DNA of 64,000 nt from Spirochaetota bacterium (lineage in GTDB: Bacteria > Spirochaetota > UBA4802 > JAKQUI01), in assembly GCA_029562645.1 (NCBI GenBank), contig JAKQUI010000062.1, positions 62,001-126,000 of the forward strand. Direction: 5' to 3'. The translations under genes and the position numbers were made by a program. Below, in pieces: positions 1-8,008 of this stretch. Position 1 is the stretch's first letter. Every line of letters begins with the position of its first letter. The notes under the pieces are model-generated. The model was not told the DNA's origin, did not search any database, and worked only from the letters and a program-made list of their open reading frames with translations.

Positions 1-4
1 GGCG

Positions 5-904
5 TCATTTGGCGAGCGTCTTGTCGAAGAAGCCCATCATCGCGGGTATCATCCCGGCCCAGAGGCCCCAGTCGTGGAACCGGTAGTAGCGCAGGTAGTA
101 CTCGACCCGGTAGTCTCCCAATTCCTTCTTGAGCTGCAGGATGCGGATGGCCAGGATGTTCGACTGCTCGTAGGGGACCGTGCGGTCCTTCTCGCCATGG
201 GTGAGGAAGACCGGCGTGCCCTTGAGATTGGCGGCAAGCTTGATCACGTTGTCGTCGTTCTCCCAGCGCTGGCGGAACTTGTTCATGTCGCCGTACACCG
301 AGGTGAAGAGCCGGTCCTCGATCATGGAGATCGCGTCGTAGTCGCCGGACATGCCCGCAGTCGCGCCGAAGACAGCGGGATAGCGGCAGGCCATGAGGAC
401 GGCCCCGCGGGCGCCCGTCGCATTGCCGAAAATGCCGGTGCGGATGCGTTCCCGCGCAAGGCCCAGGCGCGCGCGCAGAAACGGGACCAAGACCTCGCCC
501 ATCCAGCGCCCGCCCGGCATCGGGTTCCACTTATTGGTCGTTTCGGGATAATAGCGGCTCTCGTAGAGCGTGGTCCCCATCGCGGGAAATACGAGGGCGA
601 TGTCGTATTTGTCGGCGAACTGGACGATGGCCGGGTGACGGCTCCAATCGCGATTGGTGCCCCCGTGCGCGTGAAGGCCGATGAGCGTCCGTACCGGTTT
701 TTTCGCGTCGTATCCCTTCGGCAGGTACACGCGGACCGGGACCGTCATCGAAGCCCCCTCGAAGACGGATTCGACGGCGATGTCCTCGATCCAGGTCCCC
801 GGCAGCATGCGCGCGCCGTAGTCGGGGCCCTTCGGGGCGGTTGCGCAGGAGAGCGCGACGAGCGCGCACAATCCGAAAAGCATAAGCCTGTTCATGGTGT
901 CCAT
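5..904 (-). CDS. Esterase-fold lipoprotein with replaced nucleophile
   Basis: The 299-residue product starts with a lipoprotein-type signal (LCALVALSCATAPKG; Cys near residue 20), so it should sit in the outer envelope. The body resembles esterase D/PHB depolymerase alpha/beta hydrolases: GLHAHGG oxyanion region, the acidic-residue segment HGEKDRTVPYEQ, and a C-terminal FHDWG His motif. The nucleophile elbow, normally GxSxG, reads GNATG with Ala at residue 162, so the catalytic Ser is missing. It may be a binding protein or use another residue. A second Met three codons downstream is an equally good start. It lies 62 bases beyond the 3' end of the SpsG-like gene on the same strand. Fold assignment is confident; activity is doubtful. 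Confidence 0.75.
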   Translation of the reverse strand: MDTMNRLMLFGLCALVALSCATAPKGPDYGARMLPGTWIEDIAVESVFEGASMTVPVRVYLPKGYDAKKPVRTLIGLHAHGGTNRDWSRHPAIVQFADKYDIALVFPAMGTTLYESRYYPETTNKWNPMPGGRWMGEVLVPFLRARLGLARERIRTGIFGNATGARGAVLMACRYPAVFGATAGMSGDYDAISMIEDRLFTSVYGDMNKFRQRWENDDNVIKLAANLKGTPVFLTHGEKDRTVPYEQSNILAIRILQLKKELGDYRVEYYLRYYRFHDWGLWAGMIPAMMGFFDKTLAK

Positions 905-966
905 CCGGTGCTCAGTGTCGATAGCGTTGGAGTATCGTGCGGCGGCGGTGTGGCGTCAACAGAATT

Positions 967-1899
967 TTATCGGGTGCCGGCGAGCGTCCGGACGATGCGG
1001 GCGAATGCGTCCAGCCGGGACATGACGGCGTCGAAGGCCTCGTGAACGGATACGGCGCGCGGTGATGGCGCCGCCAACGCCGCGTCAATCCGACGGCGCA
1101 GCAGGGCATCGTCGTCGTCGCCGTCCACGCCGAGGTTTTCGACCGGGAGCCGCGTTCGGGCCAGGTCCGCGAGGCGCGCGTGATATGCCGTCGGGTTGAG
1201 GGCGAGCGGGCGGCAGCCGGCCGCGTGGGACTCGTAGAGCGCGACGCCGAAATGCGAAAGGAGCGCGCGCGAGGAAAGGAGCAGGCGCGCATACGGGCAG
1301 GTCCCTGCGGGTCGCCGTTCCGCCCCGGTGCGGAACACGAACGATCCGGCGCCGCGCAGGACGGCGGAGGTCGCCCCCGCGGGCATGAGCCCGAGTAGGC
1401 GCTCGATGCGCGCTTCGTCGGCGAAGGCGCCGGGGTAGATCGCGCAGTCGATATCGCGCGCGATGTCAGATGCGTCTTTCGCTGCGAGCGCGCGCAGCGA
1501 ATCAACATAGCCCCAGCCGTAGATGAACGCCTCCGGTTCGCTGGCGCCGGTTGTGGGATTGGGCAGGAGGTCTATCGCGCAGTCGGCGAGGGCGCGCCCC
1601 GGGCCCGCGTCGTCGATCGCGAGGACGGGCCCTCGCCGTGCGAGATGTTCGATGTCGTCCTCGGTCGAGTCGCGCATGTCGCGGATGATGAGCGCGGCGC
1701 GGTCCGGCAGGCTCGCGCGAAGATATGGGCGCAGCGGGTCTGGGAAAAACGGCCCGACCTCGCGGGCCACCACAACAGCGTCAAGATCGCTCACTTCGAC
1801 GAGATGCCATAACAGCGTGGTCATGCGCTGCAGGTGCCCCGAACCCAGCGCGGGCGAGGCGGCGGTCACGATGGCGATGGTCCGGTTATCGCGTCCCAT
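967..1899 (-). CDS. SpsG/PseG-like sugar-processing protein
   Basis: The 310-residue product resembles the SpsG/PseG group (GT-B-like fold, UDP-sugar hydrolase or glycosyltransferase-like). The N-terminus has the family pattern of a beta strand then SGHLQRMTTLLWHL, comparable with the GxGHxxR entry of PseG. A second-half segment, LLSHFGVALYESHAAGCRPL, matches the xxSxGxxxyEaxaxGxP nucleotide-sugar site. The start overlaps the end of the upstream SpsF-like gene by 14 bases, so the two are translationally linked and probably act on one surface sugar. PseG acts in pseudaminic acid synthesis, but the full pathway is not in the window, so the substrate cannot be named. The C-terminus is Ala/Arg-rich and less conserved. 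Confidence 0.6.
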   Translation of the reverse strand: MGRDNRTIAIVTAASPALGSGHLQRMTTLLWHLVEVSDLDAVVVAREVGPFFPDPLRPYLRASLPDRAALIIRDMRDSTEDDIEHLARRGPVLAIDDAGPGRALADCAIDLLPNPTTGASEPEAFIYGWGYVDSLRALAAKDASDIARDIDCAIYPGAFADEARIERLLGLMPAGATSAVLRGAGSFVFRTGAERRPAGTCPYARLLLSSRALLSHFGVALYESHAAGCRPLALNPTAYHARLADLARTRLPVENLGVDGDDDDALLRRRIDAALAAPSPRAVSVHEAFDAVMSRLDAFARIVRTLAGTR

Positions 1900-2638
1900 G
1901 CTCGGAGTGCGTCATCGCGCGCTGTGTGATGCCGGCGTTGAGCGCGGCAAGCTCCGGGCGCCGCGCGATCTCGGCGATGACCGCCTCAAGCGGAAACGGC
2001 CCGTCGCGGTAGAGCGCCTCGTAGAGTGACCGCGCGAGCTCGAAATCCTCGGGCGTGTCGATCGTGAGGCGCAGGCCGGGAAAGGGATTGTCGATCTCGA
2101 TTTGCTTGCGCGCAATGCGGAAGCGCTCGGGGTGTTCCTTGATGAAGGGCGACACGTGCTCGCGCTGGTGCGGTTCGGCGCTTTCCTCGTAGGCGCGCGC
2201 GAGCGCGTCGGCCGTGAAGATCTCCACGGCGGTGCCCAGCGGGATGCCCGCCACCGAACAGAGGTCGGCCCCGGTTTCGATCGCGAAGGCGACGGCCTGC
2301 GAATTGTACGCAACGTCGGTGAAGGGATTGTCGCCCGTCACGCGCACGATGATGTCGCCGCCGAACTCGCGCCAGGCGAGGTAGTAACGCTCCAGCACGT
2401 CGTGCACGGATCCGGCGAAGGCAGCGCAGCCCATCTCGCGCGCGAGCTCCATGAGCGGACGGTCCTCCGCGCCGGTCGTGGTGGCGATGACCGTTTGCCC
2501 CACGCCCGCGATGCGCATGGTGCGCTCGATCACGTGCGCCGTGAGCGGCAGCCCCGCCAGCGGCAACAGCGCCTTCCCCGGCAGTCGCGTGGACCCCATG
2601 CGCGTCTGGATGATGGCGGTGACGGCGGGGGGTGTCAT
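1886..2638 (-). CDS. SpsF/NeuA-like nucleotidyltransferase
   Basis: This 250-residue protein belongs to the cytidylyltransferase group that includes SpsF and NeuA, which activate a sugar acid with CTP. The N-terminal IIQTRMGSTRLPGKAL is the nucleotide-binding loop, ATTTGAEDRPLMELA follows, and VRVTGDNPF carries the metal-binding Asp. Length is typical. It is first of a two-gene unit with the SpsG-like gene, which it overlaps. Only 36 bases separate its start from the end of the TPR gene on the same strand, so it may be read from a promoter within or upstream of that gene. Family assignment is firm; the exact sugar is not known. Confidence 0.75.
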   Translation of the reverse strand: MTPPAVTAIIQTRMGSTRLPGKALLPLAGLPLTAHVIERTMRIAGVGQTVIATTTGAEDRPLMELAREMGCAAFAGSVHDVLERYYLAWREFGGDIIVRVTGDNPFTDVAYNSQAVAFAIETGADLCSVAGIPLGTAVEIFTADALARAYEESAEPHQREHVSPFIKEHPERFRIARKQIEIDNPFPGLRLTIDTPEDFELARSLYEALYRDGPFPLEAVIAEIARRPELAALNAGITQRAMTHSEHGTR

Positions 2639-2674
2639 AATTCAATTCTACGAGAAGAATAGTAAAAAATGGGT

Positions 2675-4183
2675 TCACTTGCATGTTTTAAGTTTTTCAT
2701 CGATATCGCCTGTTAATCCCAATCTGCGAGCCTTGTTCCAATCAGCGCATGCTCCCTTGATGTCCCCGTTTGCCGCTTTGATTGTACCGCGCTCAAGATA
2801 GGCTTCTTTAAAGTCAGGGTGTATCTGGATAGCTTTTGAATAATCATCTAGTGATCCTTGCTTGTCTCCGAGATGCGCCTTTTCTTTGCCGCGATAGAAA
2901 TAGGCATATGGAAGCGTTGGTTGCATTTCAATAAGTTTGGAGTAATCCTCAATTGCCTTTTCGTGCAAACCGAGTTTGCTTTGTGTCGCGGCCCGTTTGA
3001 TGTAAGCCCAGTTGTCGTCAGGATTGATGGAGATCAATGCGGAATAGTCTTTAATAGCATTCGCAAGGTTGCCAGTTGTCTGGTAGTGCTCGCCGCGGAT
3101 CTTTCGGGCCCTTATTGATTTTGGGGACACGCTTATTGCCCTGGCGATATCATCGAGAAAACCTTTCAGGTCGCCAAGTTTTTGCTTCGCTAAACTACGA
3201 GCTATATATGCTTCCGATAACTTGGGTTTGATGAGAATTGCCCGGGAAAAGTCTTCAAGTGCTTCCCTCGGTTTTCCACATGCTGTTTTGGCATATCCCC
3301 TGCCCAGATATGCAGCGGCGAGTTTTGGATTGAGCGTGATCGAAGTTGAATAATCACGTATGGCTTTATCGCATAGGTCTAGGAGCGCATAGGCTTGTCC
3401 GCGCAATTGATATGATTGAGCAGATCGAGGATGTGCCGAAACAACCCTTTGGTACACGTCAAGCGCTACCGTTATCCTATCTGTGAGCGAAGTGTCAGCT
3501 TGTTTATCTCCGAAGATTGTTCGAATTCTTTTAAAATTATCATTGATCAGTTGGATGTCGTTATTTGCACTATCCCTATCTCCGGTAATGCGGTTCATTA
3601 TTGCCCGATTAAAAAACGATGAAAAAAATATTCTTCCCTTATCTCGACTGTACAGAATCCAATCGTGATAGGCAAACGATAGCGATAGTCTCGGATTGAG
3701 TTGTATGACTGTATTGAAGTCCTTAAGTGCCTTCAAGAGTTCAAGGTTTACGATGTACACACATCCTCGATAGTGCAATGCGTCTTCATCGGTTGGCTGA
3801 ATTTCAAGGGTTCGGTTGAAATCCTGTAAGGCGTCGGCATACTTTTCTTTTAAATAACTGATACGTCCTCGTTGGTAATAGGCGCGATGATGCTGATTGT
3901 CGATGGAAAGCACCTTGTTAAAATCCCGCAGGGCTTCATCGATCCTGTCAAGACGTAAAAATGCGGTTGCCCGGTTGTAGTAAGCCTTAGTGTATCCAGG
4001 ATTGATTTCAATTGCCGCGCTATAGTTGCTGATAGCCTCCTTGGTGAAACCCTCAGATGCTTTTATGGCCCCATCGGAAAAATAATCTTCTGCGCTTTTC
4101 CCATGAATTGGATGTGCTAAACAAAGAAGAAATAGCATGACCGCGGCAAAAGGCATAGCTCTTTCCAGTCCGATGATTTTCAT
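2675..4183 (-). CDS. Secreted TPR-repeat protein, AT-rich
   Basis: I chose the start MKIIGLERAMPFAAVM because it gives a signal peptide (hydrophobic core to PIHGKSAEDYF); an ATG 14 codons earlier is possible. The 502-residue protein is made of tetratricopeptide repeats, such as AYYNRATAFLRLDRIDEALRD, AYLGRGYAKTACGKPREAL and AYFYRGKEKAHLGDKQGSL. A non-TPR segment of about 90 residues, FAYHDWILYSRDKGRIFF onward, interrupts the array. TPRs mediate protein-protein contacts, here presumably in the periplasm. Base composition is strikingly AT-rich compared with the GC-rich genes on both sides, and a hairpin-repeat cluster abuts its 5' side. Both suggest recent acquisition. Partner unknown. Confidence 0.8.
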   Translation of the reverse strand: MKIIGLERAMPFAAVMLFLLCLAHPIHGKSAEDYFSDGAIKASEGFTKEAISNYSAAIEINPGYTKAYYNRATAFLRLDRIDEALRDFNKVLSIDNQHHRAYYQRGRISYLKEKYADALQDFNRTLEIQPTDEDALHYRGCVYIVNLELLKALKDFNTVIQLNPRLSLSFAYHDWILYSRDKGRIFFSSFFNRAIMNRITGDRDSANNDIQLINDNFKRIRTIFGDKQADTSLTDRITVALDVYQRVVSAHPRSAQSYQLRGQAYALLDLCDKAIRDYSTSITLNPKLAAAYLGRGYAKTACGKPREALEDFSRAILIKPKLSEAYIARSLAKQKLGDLKGFLDDIARAISVSPKSIRARKIRGEHYQTTGNLANAIKDYSALISINPDDNWAYIKRAATQSKLGLHEKAIEDYSKLIEMQPTLPYAYFYRGKEKAHLGDKQGSLDDYSKAIQIHPDFKEAYLERGTIKAANGDIKGACADWNKARRLGLTGDIDEKLKTCK

Positions 4184-4225
4184 ATAATTGCCATAGCACA
4201 GCGAAGCTGCAATCAAAACTGTCAA

Positions 4226-4738
4226 TGTTATATTATACCCCTATCCCCCGGCCCGCCGAGCGCTTTTTGGCGCCGTCGCTTTTTTGCACATCCTGTGCGG
4301 CGACGGTATTCGAACATCCTGTTCAGCACCTCCTGTCCGGCACTGCAACATCCTGTTGGGAGCCTTCCCCTTCGTAAGGGGAAAGGGGGCGAGGAACATC
4401 TCTCTTTACACGCCTCCCCCTAACGAAGGGGGAGGACAGGAGGGGGTCGTCAAAAGATTCAAATCCTGTACAACTCATGCAGGAGATTTCCTAATGTGAT
4501 GATGTACGTTCACGTTGGTATCGGGTTAATTGTCTGGCTCTGATCGCATGAGCTGTCAAGTCCTTTTGCCATGAACACGTGTTTGGTTTTGCGGACGCCA
4601 TCACCCCCCCCTAAAAAATTTCAAATAAAACCGCCGGGCCGCGTATACCATATAGAACGGTAGAACGCGCGCACACAATGACCGGCCGGTCCCACGGGGC
4701 CGTCGAGTCGGCATGCGTCGAGAAAAGGATACGATACC
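4226..4738. other. Intergenic region, no gene seen
   Basis: This 513-base gap lies between two divergently transcribed genes. Its left part (about 4244-4450) is the hairpin-repeat cluster listed separately. The right part shows no convincing gene; a small ORF over the repeats is an artefact of repeat sequence. A run of C then AT-rich bases near 4608-4630, followed by TATACC and CATATAG near 4645-4655, could hold the promoter of the plus-strand operon, but I cannot fix the -35/-10 pair. An AAAGGA ribosome-binding site precedes the ATG at 4739. Confidence 0.5.
4244..4450. repeat. Cluster of short hairpins with ATCCTG loops
   Basis: Successive hairpins share the core ACATCCTGT with different, self-complementary flanks: gcACATCCTGTgc (nested in a ccgtcgc/gcgacgg stem), gaACATCCTGTtc and cAACATCCTGTTg. 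They are followed by two G/C-run hairpins, cccctt-cgt-aagggg and cctcccct-aacg-aagggggagg (the latter with minor imperfections). The stems vary while the loop is constant, as expected if pairing is selected. The left edge (tcccccggc..cgccgagcgct) and the cactgcaacatcctgttgggag block recur inside the giant gene at 26719-26820, so this is a dispersed repeat family rather than a terminator. Confidence 0.75.
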
Positions 4739-5530
4739 ATGAACAGATTGGTGAGATCATTCGCACTCGCGCCGCTCGCCGCCGTTGCGTGGCTGGCCTG
4801 CGCGAGCGGCGGGGCGCAGGTTGCGAAGCGTCCGGAGCCGGAATCGATTATCACGACAAGCGGGATAACCGCGCATCGGGAATTCCGGAAGAAAGACTGC
4901 GCGAAGGCGCCGTCATTCGATGGGGCCATTGCCGGGGTGAAGCGGATCGCGATCCGCTTTGCCGCGCCGCGCGATGGGCGGAACAACGGCGGGGGGCCGC
5001 GGCATGCGGATTGGGCGCTCGAGCTGCAGACCGCGCTGCTGCGCGCCGGGTATGTCATCAACGACGAGAAGGAGCGCGACGAGTTCCGTTTCGACGATGA
5101 GGGGGAGAAGGTTGAGGTGAAGTCGGACGCTTATCTGTGCATCGACACCGTCGAGGTGCGCGAGCTTTCGCTCACGCACGCCGTGTCGGTGGTCGTCGCG
5201 GGGGAGGCGATGGCGGCGGAGCATCCGTATCGGCTCCACGTCGGCGCGCTCAGCGGGCGGCTGGTGCTGGCGAACAATGACGTGCTCTGGAGCGGGAGCG
5301 TGTGCGTCACCTCGCTGGATCTCGCGGCGTCGGCGGAGGCGCCCGCGGTTTCCGCGACCGCGACCCGCGCATACCGCTTCTCCGAAAAGCTGCGCGCATG
5401 GGTGGCCGACAAATGGGAGCTCGCGACGAGGGACAATTTCAGCGCGTCCTTCGCCGACTGGCAGGCCGACCATCACCGCCGCGCGCTCATTCGGCATGCC
5501 GTGAACGAGTTTCTGGGAGGCCTCAAATGA
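4739..5530 (+). CDS. Putative lipoprotein of unknown function
   Basis: This 263-residue protein has a signal peptide with Cys at the end of AAVAWLACASGGAQ, consistent with a lipoprotein although not a perfect lipobox. I do not recognise the domain. The mature part is mixed alpha/beta, with a strand-like IAGVKRIAIRFAAPRD early and a C-terminal helical WQADHHRRALIRHAVNEFL. An AAAGGA ribosome-binding site sits about 10 bases before the ATG. It opens a plus-strand operon: its stop overlaps the next start (ATGA at 5527-5530), and two lipoproteins, TolC and a membrane-fusion protein follow. By context it may be an envelope accessory of that export system. Confidence 0.7.
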   Translation: MNRLVRSFALAPLAAVAWLACASGGAQVAKRPEPESIITTSGITAHREFRKKDCAKAPSFDGAIAGVKRIAIRFAAPRDGRNNGGGPRHADWALELQTALLRAGYVINDEKERDEFRFDDEGEKVEVKSDAYLCIDTVEVRELSLTHAVSVVVAGEAMAAEHPYRLHVGALSGRLVLANNDVLWSGSVCVTSLDLAASAEAPAVSATATRAYRFSEKLRAWVADKWELATRDNFSASFADWQADHHRRALIRHAVNEFLGGLK

Positions 5531-6117
5531 TACGGGCGGGGCGGGTGATGCTGATTGTCCTCCTCGCATGCTCATGCGGCGGGGGAGCCGGAGCGGATGA
5601 GCGGTTTGCGCACTGTCTGGCGCTGTATCAGAAGCGGGATCTCGCCGGGGCGGAGCGGTGCCTGCGCGAGTGCGTTTCGTCGCGTCCCGGGCATGTCGAA
5701 GCCTGGCGATATCTGGCGATGGCGAACTTTCATCTGGGGCGCGACCGGGAGTTCGCAGAGGCGGTGGAGCAGTATCGAACGCGTTCGAATGATGCGCTCG
5801 ACGCGCTTCGCCTTGAGGCGCGCTGGCACATCAGGGCGAAGCGCCCGGACGAGGCGAAACAGCTTCTTGAGCGCGCGCTCGCGGGATCGCCCGACGACAT
5901 CGTGTCCCTGTATCTACTGGGCGCCCTTCATGCCGATGCGGGCCGCACGACCGAGGCGCTTGCCGCCTTCGAGCGAGCGCTGGGGCAGTATGCGTACCTG
6001 TCGCGCATCCACGAGGCGGTCGGCCCGCTCTACGCGCATATGGGGCTGGACGATCGGGCTCGGGCGCATCGCGCGATGCGCGACAGCATCACACGCTGGA
6101 TGGAGGAACGGAAATGA
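5527..6117 (+). CDS. TPR-repeat lipoprotein
   Basis: I chose ATG 5527 because it overlaps the preceding stop as ATGA and begins a lipoprotein signal (MLIVLLACSCGGGAGADE). The 196-residue product carries about four TPR units: CLALYQKRDLAGAERCLREC, AWRYLAMANFHLGRDREFAE, LLERALAGSPDDIVSLYLLG and ALHADAGRTTEALAAFERAL. It should act as a periplasm-facing scaffold. Its stop overlaps the next start, again as ATGA, so it is translationally coupled on both sides. Partner unknown; the operon context suggests a link to the efflux machinery downstream. Confidence 0.75.
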   Translation: MIRAGRVMLIVLLACSCGGGAGADERFAHCLALYQKRDLAGAERCLRECVSSRPGHVEAWRYLAMANFHLGRDREFAEAVEQYRTRSNDALDALRLEARWHIRAKRPDEAKQLLERALAGSPDDIVSLYLLGALHADAGRTTEALAAFERALGQYAYLSRIHEAVGPLYAHMGLDDRARAHRAMRDSITRWMEERK

Positions 6118-6620
6118 ATACGATACATGCGATACGGATCGCGGGCATCTTCCTGCTGGGCCTGGCGGTGTCATGCAGCTCGATCGCTATCGACGCCGTG
6201 GACGAGGGCGGCGCGCGAACCCGGCAGATCGACTCGCTGTTTCTGGGCGCGGTGGAGGTGAAGTCCGACGAGATGACGAATGCCCGCGAGAGCCTCATGC
6301 GCACCATGGGATTCATGCTCAAGAAGCGCGCCTTCCGGGCGGGGACGGCCCTGGACGCCGGCGACCGGGCGGAGCAGTACCCCTTTCACGCGGCGTTGAG
6401 CGTGTTCGTCGTCAAGGGCGGCGACGTGCTCGAGCCGCGCACAGCGAGCGTCGCTTTTTTTAGAGTGGTCGATGCGAAAAGCGGCGCCGCGGTGATCACC
6501 ATCAAGGCCGCGAGCGATTCGTGCGACCTGGCCCATCCCGGCGACCAGGCGGCGCTGTGCGCGACTATCGCTGAGCGGCTCGACGCGGCGGTGAAGGGCC
6601 CCGCGGGATGGTTCCGGTAA
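6114..6620 (+). CDS. Small lipoprotein of unknown function
   Basis: A 168-residue protein with a clear lipobox (LLGLAVSCSSIAID; Cys about residue 21). The mature domain is unfamiliar. It holds short strands (FHAALSVFVVKGGDVL, ASVAFFRVVDAKSGAAVIT) and ends in an amphipathic helix, ATIAERLDAAVKG. The strand pattern resembles small envelope lipoproteins that compute on paired subunits, but I cannot name a family. The start overlaps the upstream TPR gene (ATGA). The TolC-like gene begins 13 bases before its stop. Confidence 0.65.
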   Translation: MNTIHAIRIAGIFLLGLAVSCSSIAIDAVDEGGARTRQIDSLFLGAVEVKSDEMTNARESLMRTMGFMLKKRAFRAGTALDAGDRAEQYPFHAALSVFVVKGGDVLEPRTASVAFFRVVDAKSGAAVITIKAASDSCDLAHPGDQAALCATIAERLDAAVKGPAGWFR

Positions 6621-8008
6621 CGGCCGTGTCGTGCATGACGAAGACAGCCATGGGCGCGGGCGGCGTATCGGCGCGCCGGCGTGTGTGTGCAGCCGCAGTA
6701 GCGCTGCTGTTGATTGCACCGACGAGCGGTGCTCGCGCACAGGCGGCGGAGTTGTCGCTGGACGAGGCGGTCGCGCGCGCATTGACGTGCAGCACGCGAC
6801 TGGCGGCGCTGAAATCGAGCATCGACGTTTCGCGGCGCATCATCAACGAGAAATGGCGCAGCTACCTTCCCGATGTGGGCGTGAGCTACAGCAAGGAGGA
6901 CACGGTCGCGTATCGCGAGGACGATTACCGAAGCCAGTCGATCCTCTTGAATGTGGGCGTGGACCTGTACAATGGCGGGCGCACCTCCGCGGAGTACCGG
7001 ATCGCGAAGCTCGAAGCGCTCCTGGCCGCGGAGGAGTATCGCATCGAGCGCAATGCCATCGTCCTGAACGTGCGCAGCCTGTATTACGAGCTCCTGAAGA
7101 ACCTCGACGAGATCGCCATCAATCGAAAACTCATGGAGAGTCTGGAGCTGCAGCGGGTGCAGGTGGAGGCGCGCATCGCCGAGGCCGAGTACGGAATTCT
7201 GAAATCGGAAAACGAATACCAGAACCGCCTGAAGGACCTGCGGGTGCTGATCGGGCTCGCGCCCGGCGCCGCGCTCGCGCTCACGCGCATGGAGATCGCG
7301 TCGGTGCCGGTCACGGCGATCACGCGCGGCCGAGACGAGCTTGTGGCCATCGCGCTTGCGAAGCGCAATGAATTCAAGAAGAGCACCTACCTGCTGTACA
7401 AGACCGGCCGGGAGATGGAGCTCGCGCGCGCCTACTATCTGCCCACCATTCGGCTTACGGGCAGCTACGGCTACACGGGCAACCGCTATCCCCCGAACAA
7501 GAAGATGTGGAACGTGGGCATCTCGGTCACGACCGCCATTTTCGGGAGCAGCCTTTCGGGGGCCCAGAACTACGGGGAGTCGAACAATGGCGGCACGCGG
7601 TCGTCGCAGCGCTCCGGGCAGGCGGGGCTCTACGATAACCCGTCGTATGCGAGCGCGATCATCCGGACCGAGGCGTCGCACCGGGAGGCGCGCCTGGCGC
7701 ACGATCTTCTGCGGAAGTCCATCGCGATCGAGGTGGTGCGGGCGCACGACAGCGTGCGCGAGAACGCCACGCGCATCGCGGTGTCAGAGAAGAACGTCGC
7801 GCTGTTGGAGAAACAGGTCGCGATCGAGGACGCGAAGGCGCGCCTGGGGGAGATCACGCGTTACGATGTCCTGAAGACCTATCTGGACCTGTCGAGCGCG
7901 CGGCTGCGGCGGCTGGTGGCAAAAACGGACTACCTGATCGCAGTCGCCGTCCTCGAACGGACGCTGGGGTACGATATTGGAAAGCTGAGCGGGGCACACG
8001 CACCATGA
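6608..8008 (+). CDS. TolC-family outer-membrane efflux channel
   Basis: The 466-residue product has a signal peptide (AAAVALLLIAPTSGARAQA) and the TolC layout of two repeats. LSLDEAVARALTCSTRLAAL opens the first helical barrel. LLNVGVDLYNGGRTSAEYRIAKLEA is the strand-turn-helix with the typical NGG turn, and LTGSYGYTGNRYPPNKKMWNVGISV opens the second repeat. ARLGEITRYDVLKTYLDLSSARL is the C-terminal coiled coil. TolC trimers form the exit duct for RND or ABC pumps. A low-complexity Ser/Asn/Gly stretch (residues about 315-345) interrupts the second barrel part. The start overlaps the previous gene; Mets at 6635 and 6650 are alternatives. The stop overlaps the membrane-fusion gene (ATGA). Confidence 0.88.
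   Translation: MVPVTAVSCMTKTAMGAGGVSARRRVCAAAVALLLIAPTSGARAQAAELSLDEAVARALTCSTRLAALKSSIDVSRRIINEKWRSYLPDVGVSYSKEDTVAYREDDYRSQSILLNVGVDLYNGGRTSAEYRIAKLEALLAAEEYRIERNAIVLNVRSLYYELLKNLDEIAINRKLMESLELQRVQVEARIAEAEYGILKSENEYQNRLKDLRVLIGLAPGAALALTRMEIASVPVTAITRGRDELVAIALAKRNEFKKSTYLLYKTGREMELARAYYLPTIRLTGSYGYTGNRYPPNKKMWNVGISVTTAIFGSSLSGAQNYGESNNGGTRSSQRSGQAGLYDNPSYASAIIRTEASHREARLAHDLLRKSIAIEVVRAHDSVRENATRIAVSEKNVALLEKQVAIEDAKARLGEITRYDVLKTYLDLSSARLRRLVAKTDYLIAVAVLERTLGYDIGKLSGAHAP

Noticed and set aside
4244-4450. CRISPR-like array of short repeats
   Set aside because: The units are adjacent hairpins without spacers of constant length, and no cas genes are present.
4284-4499. Small ORF in the hairpin cluster
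   Set aside because: Its whole length is repeat sequence; no ribosome site.
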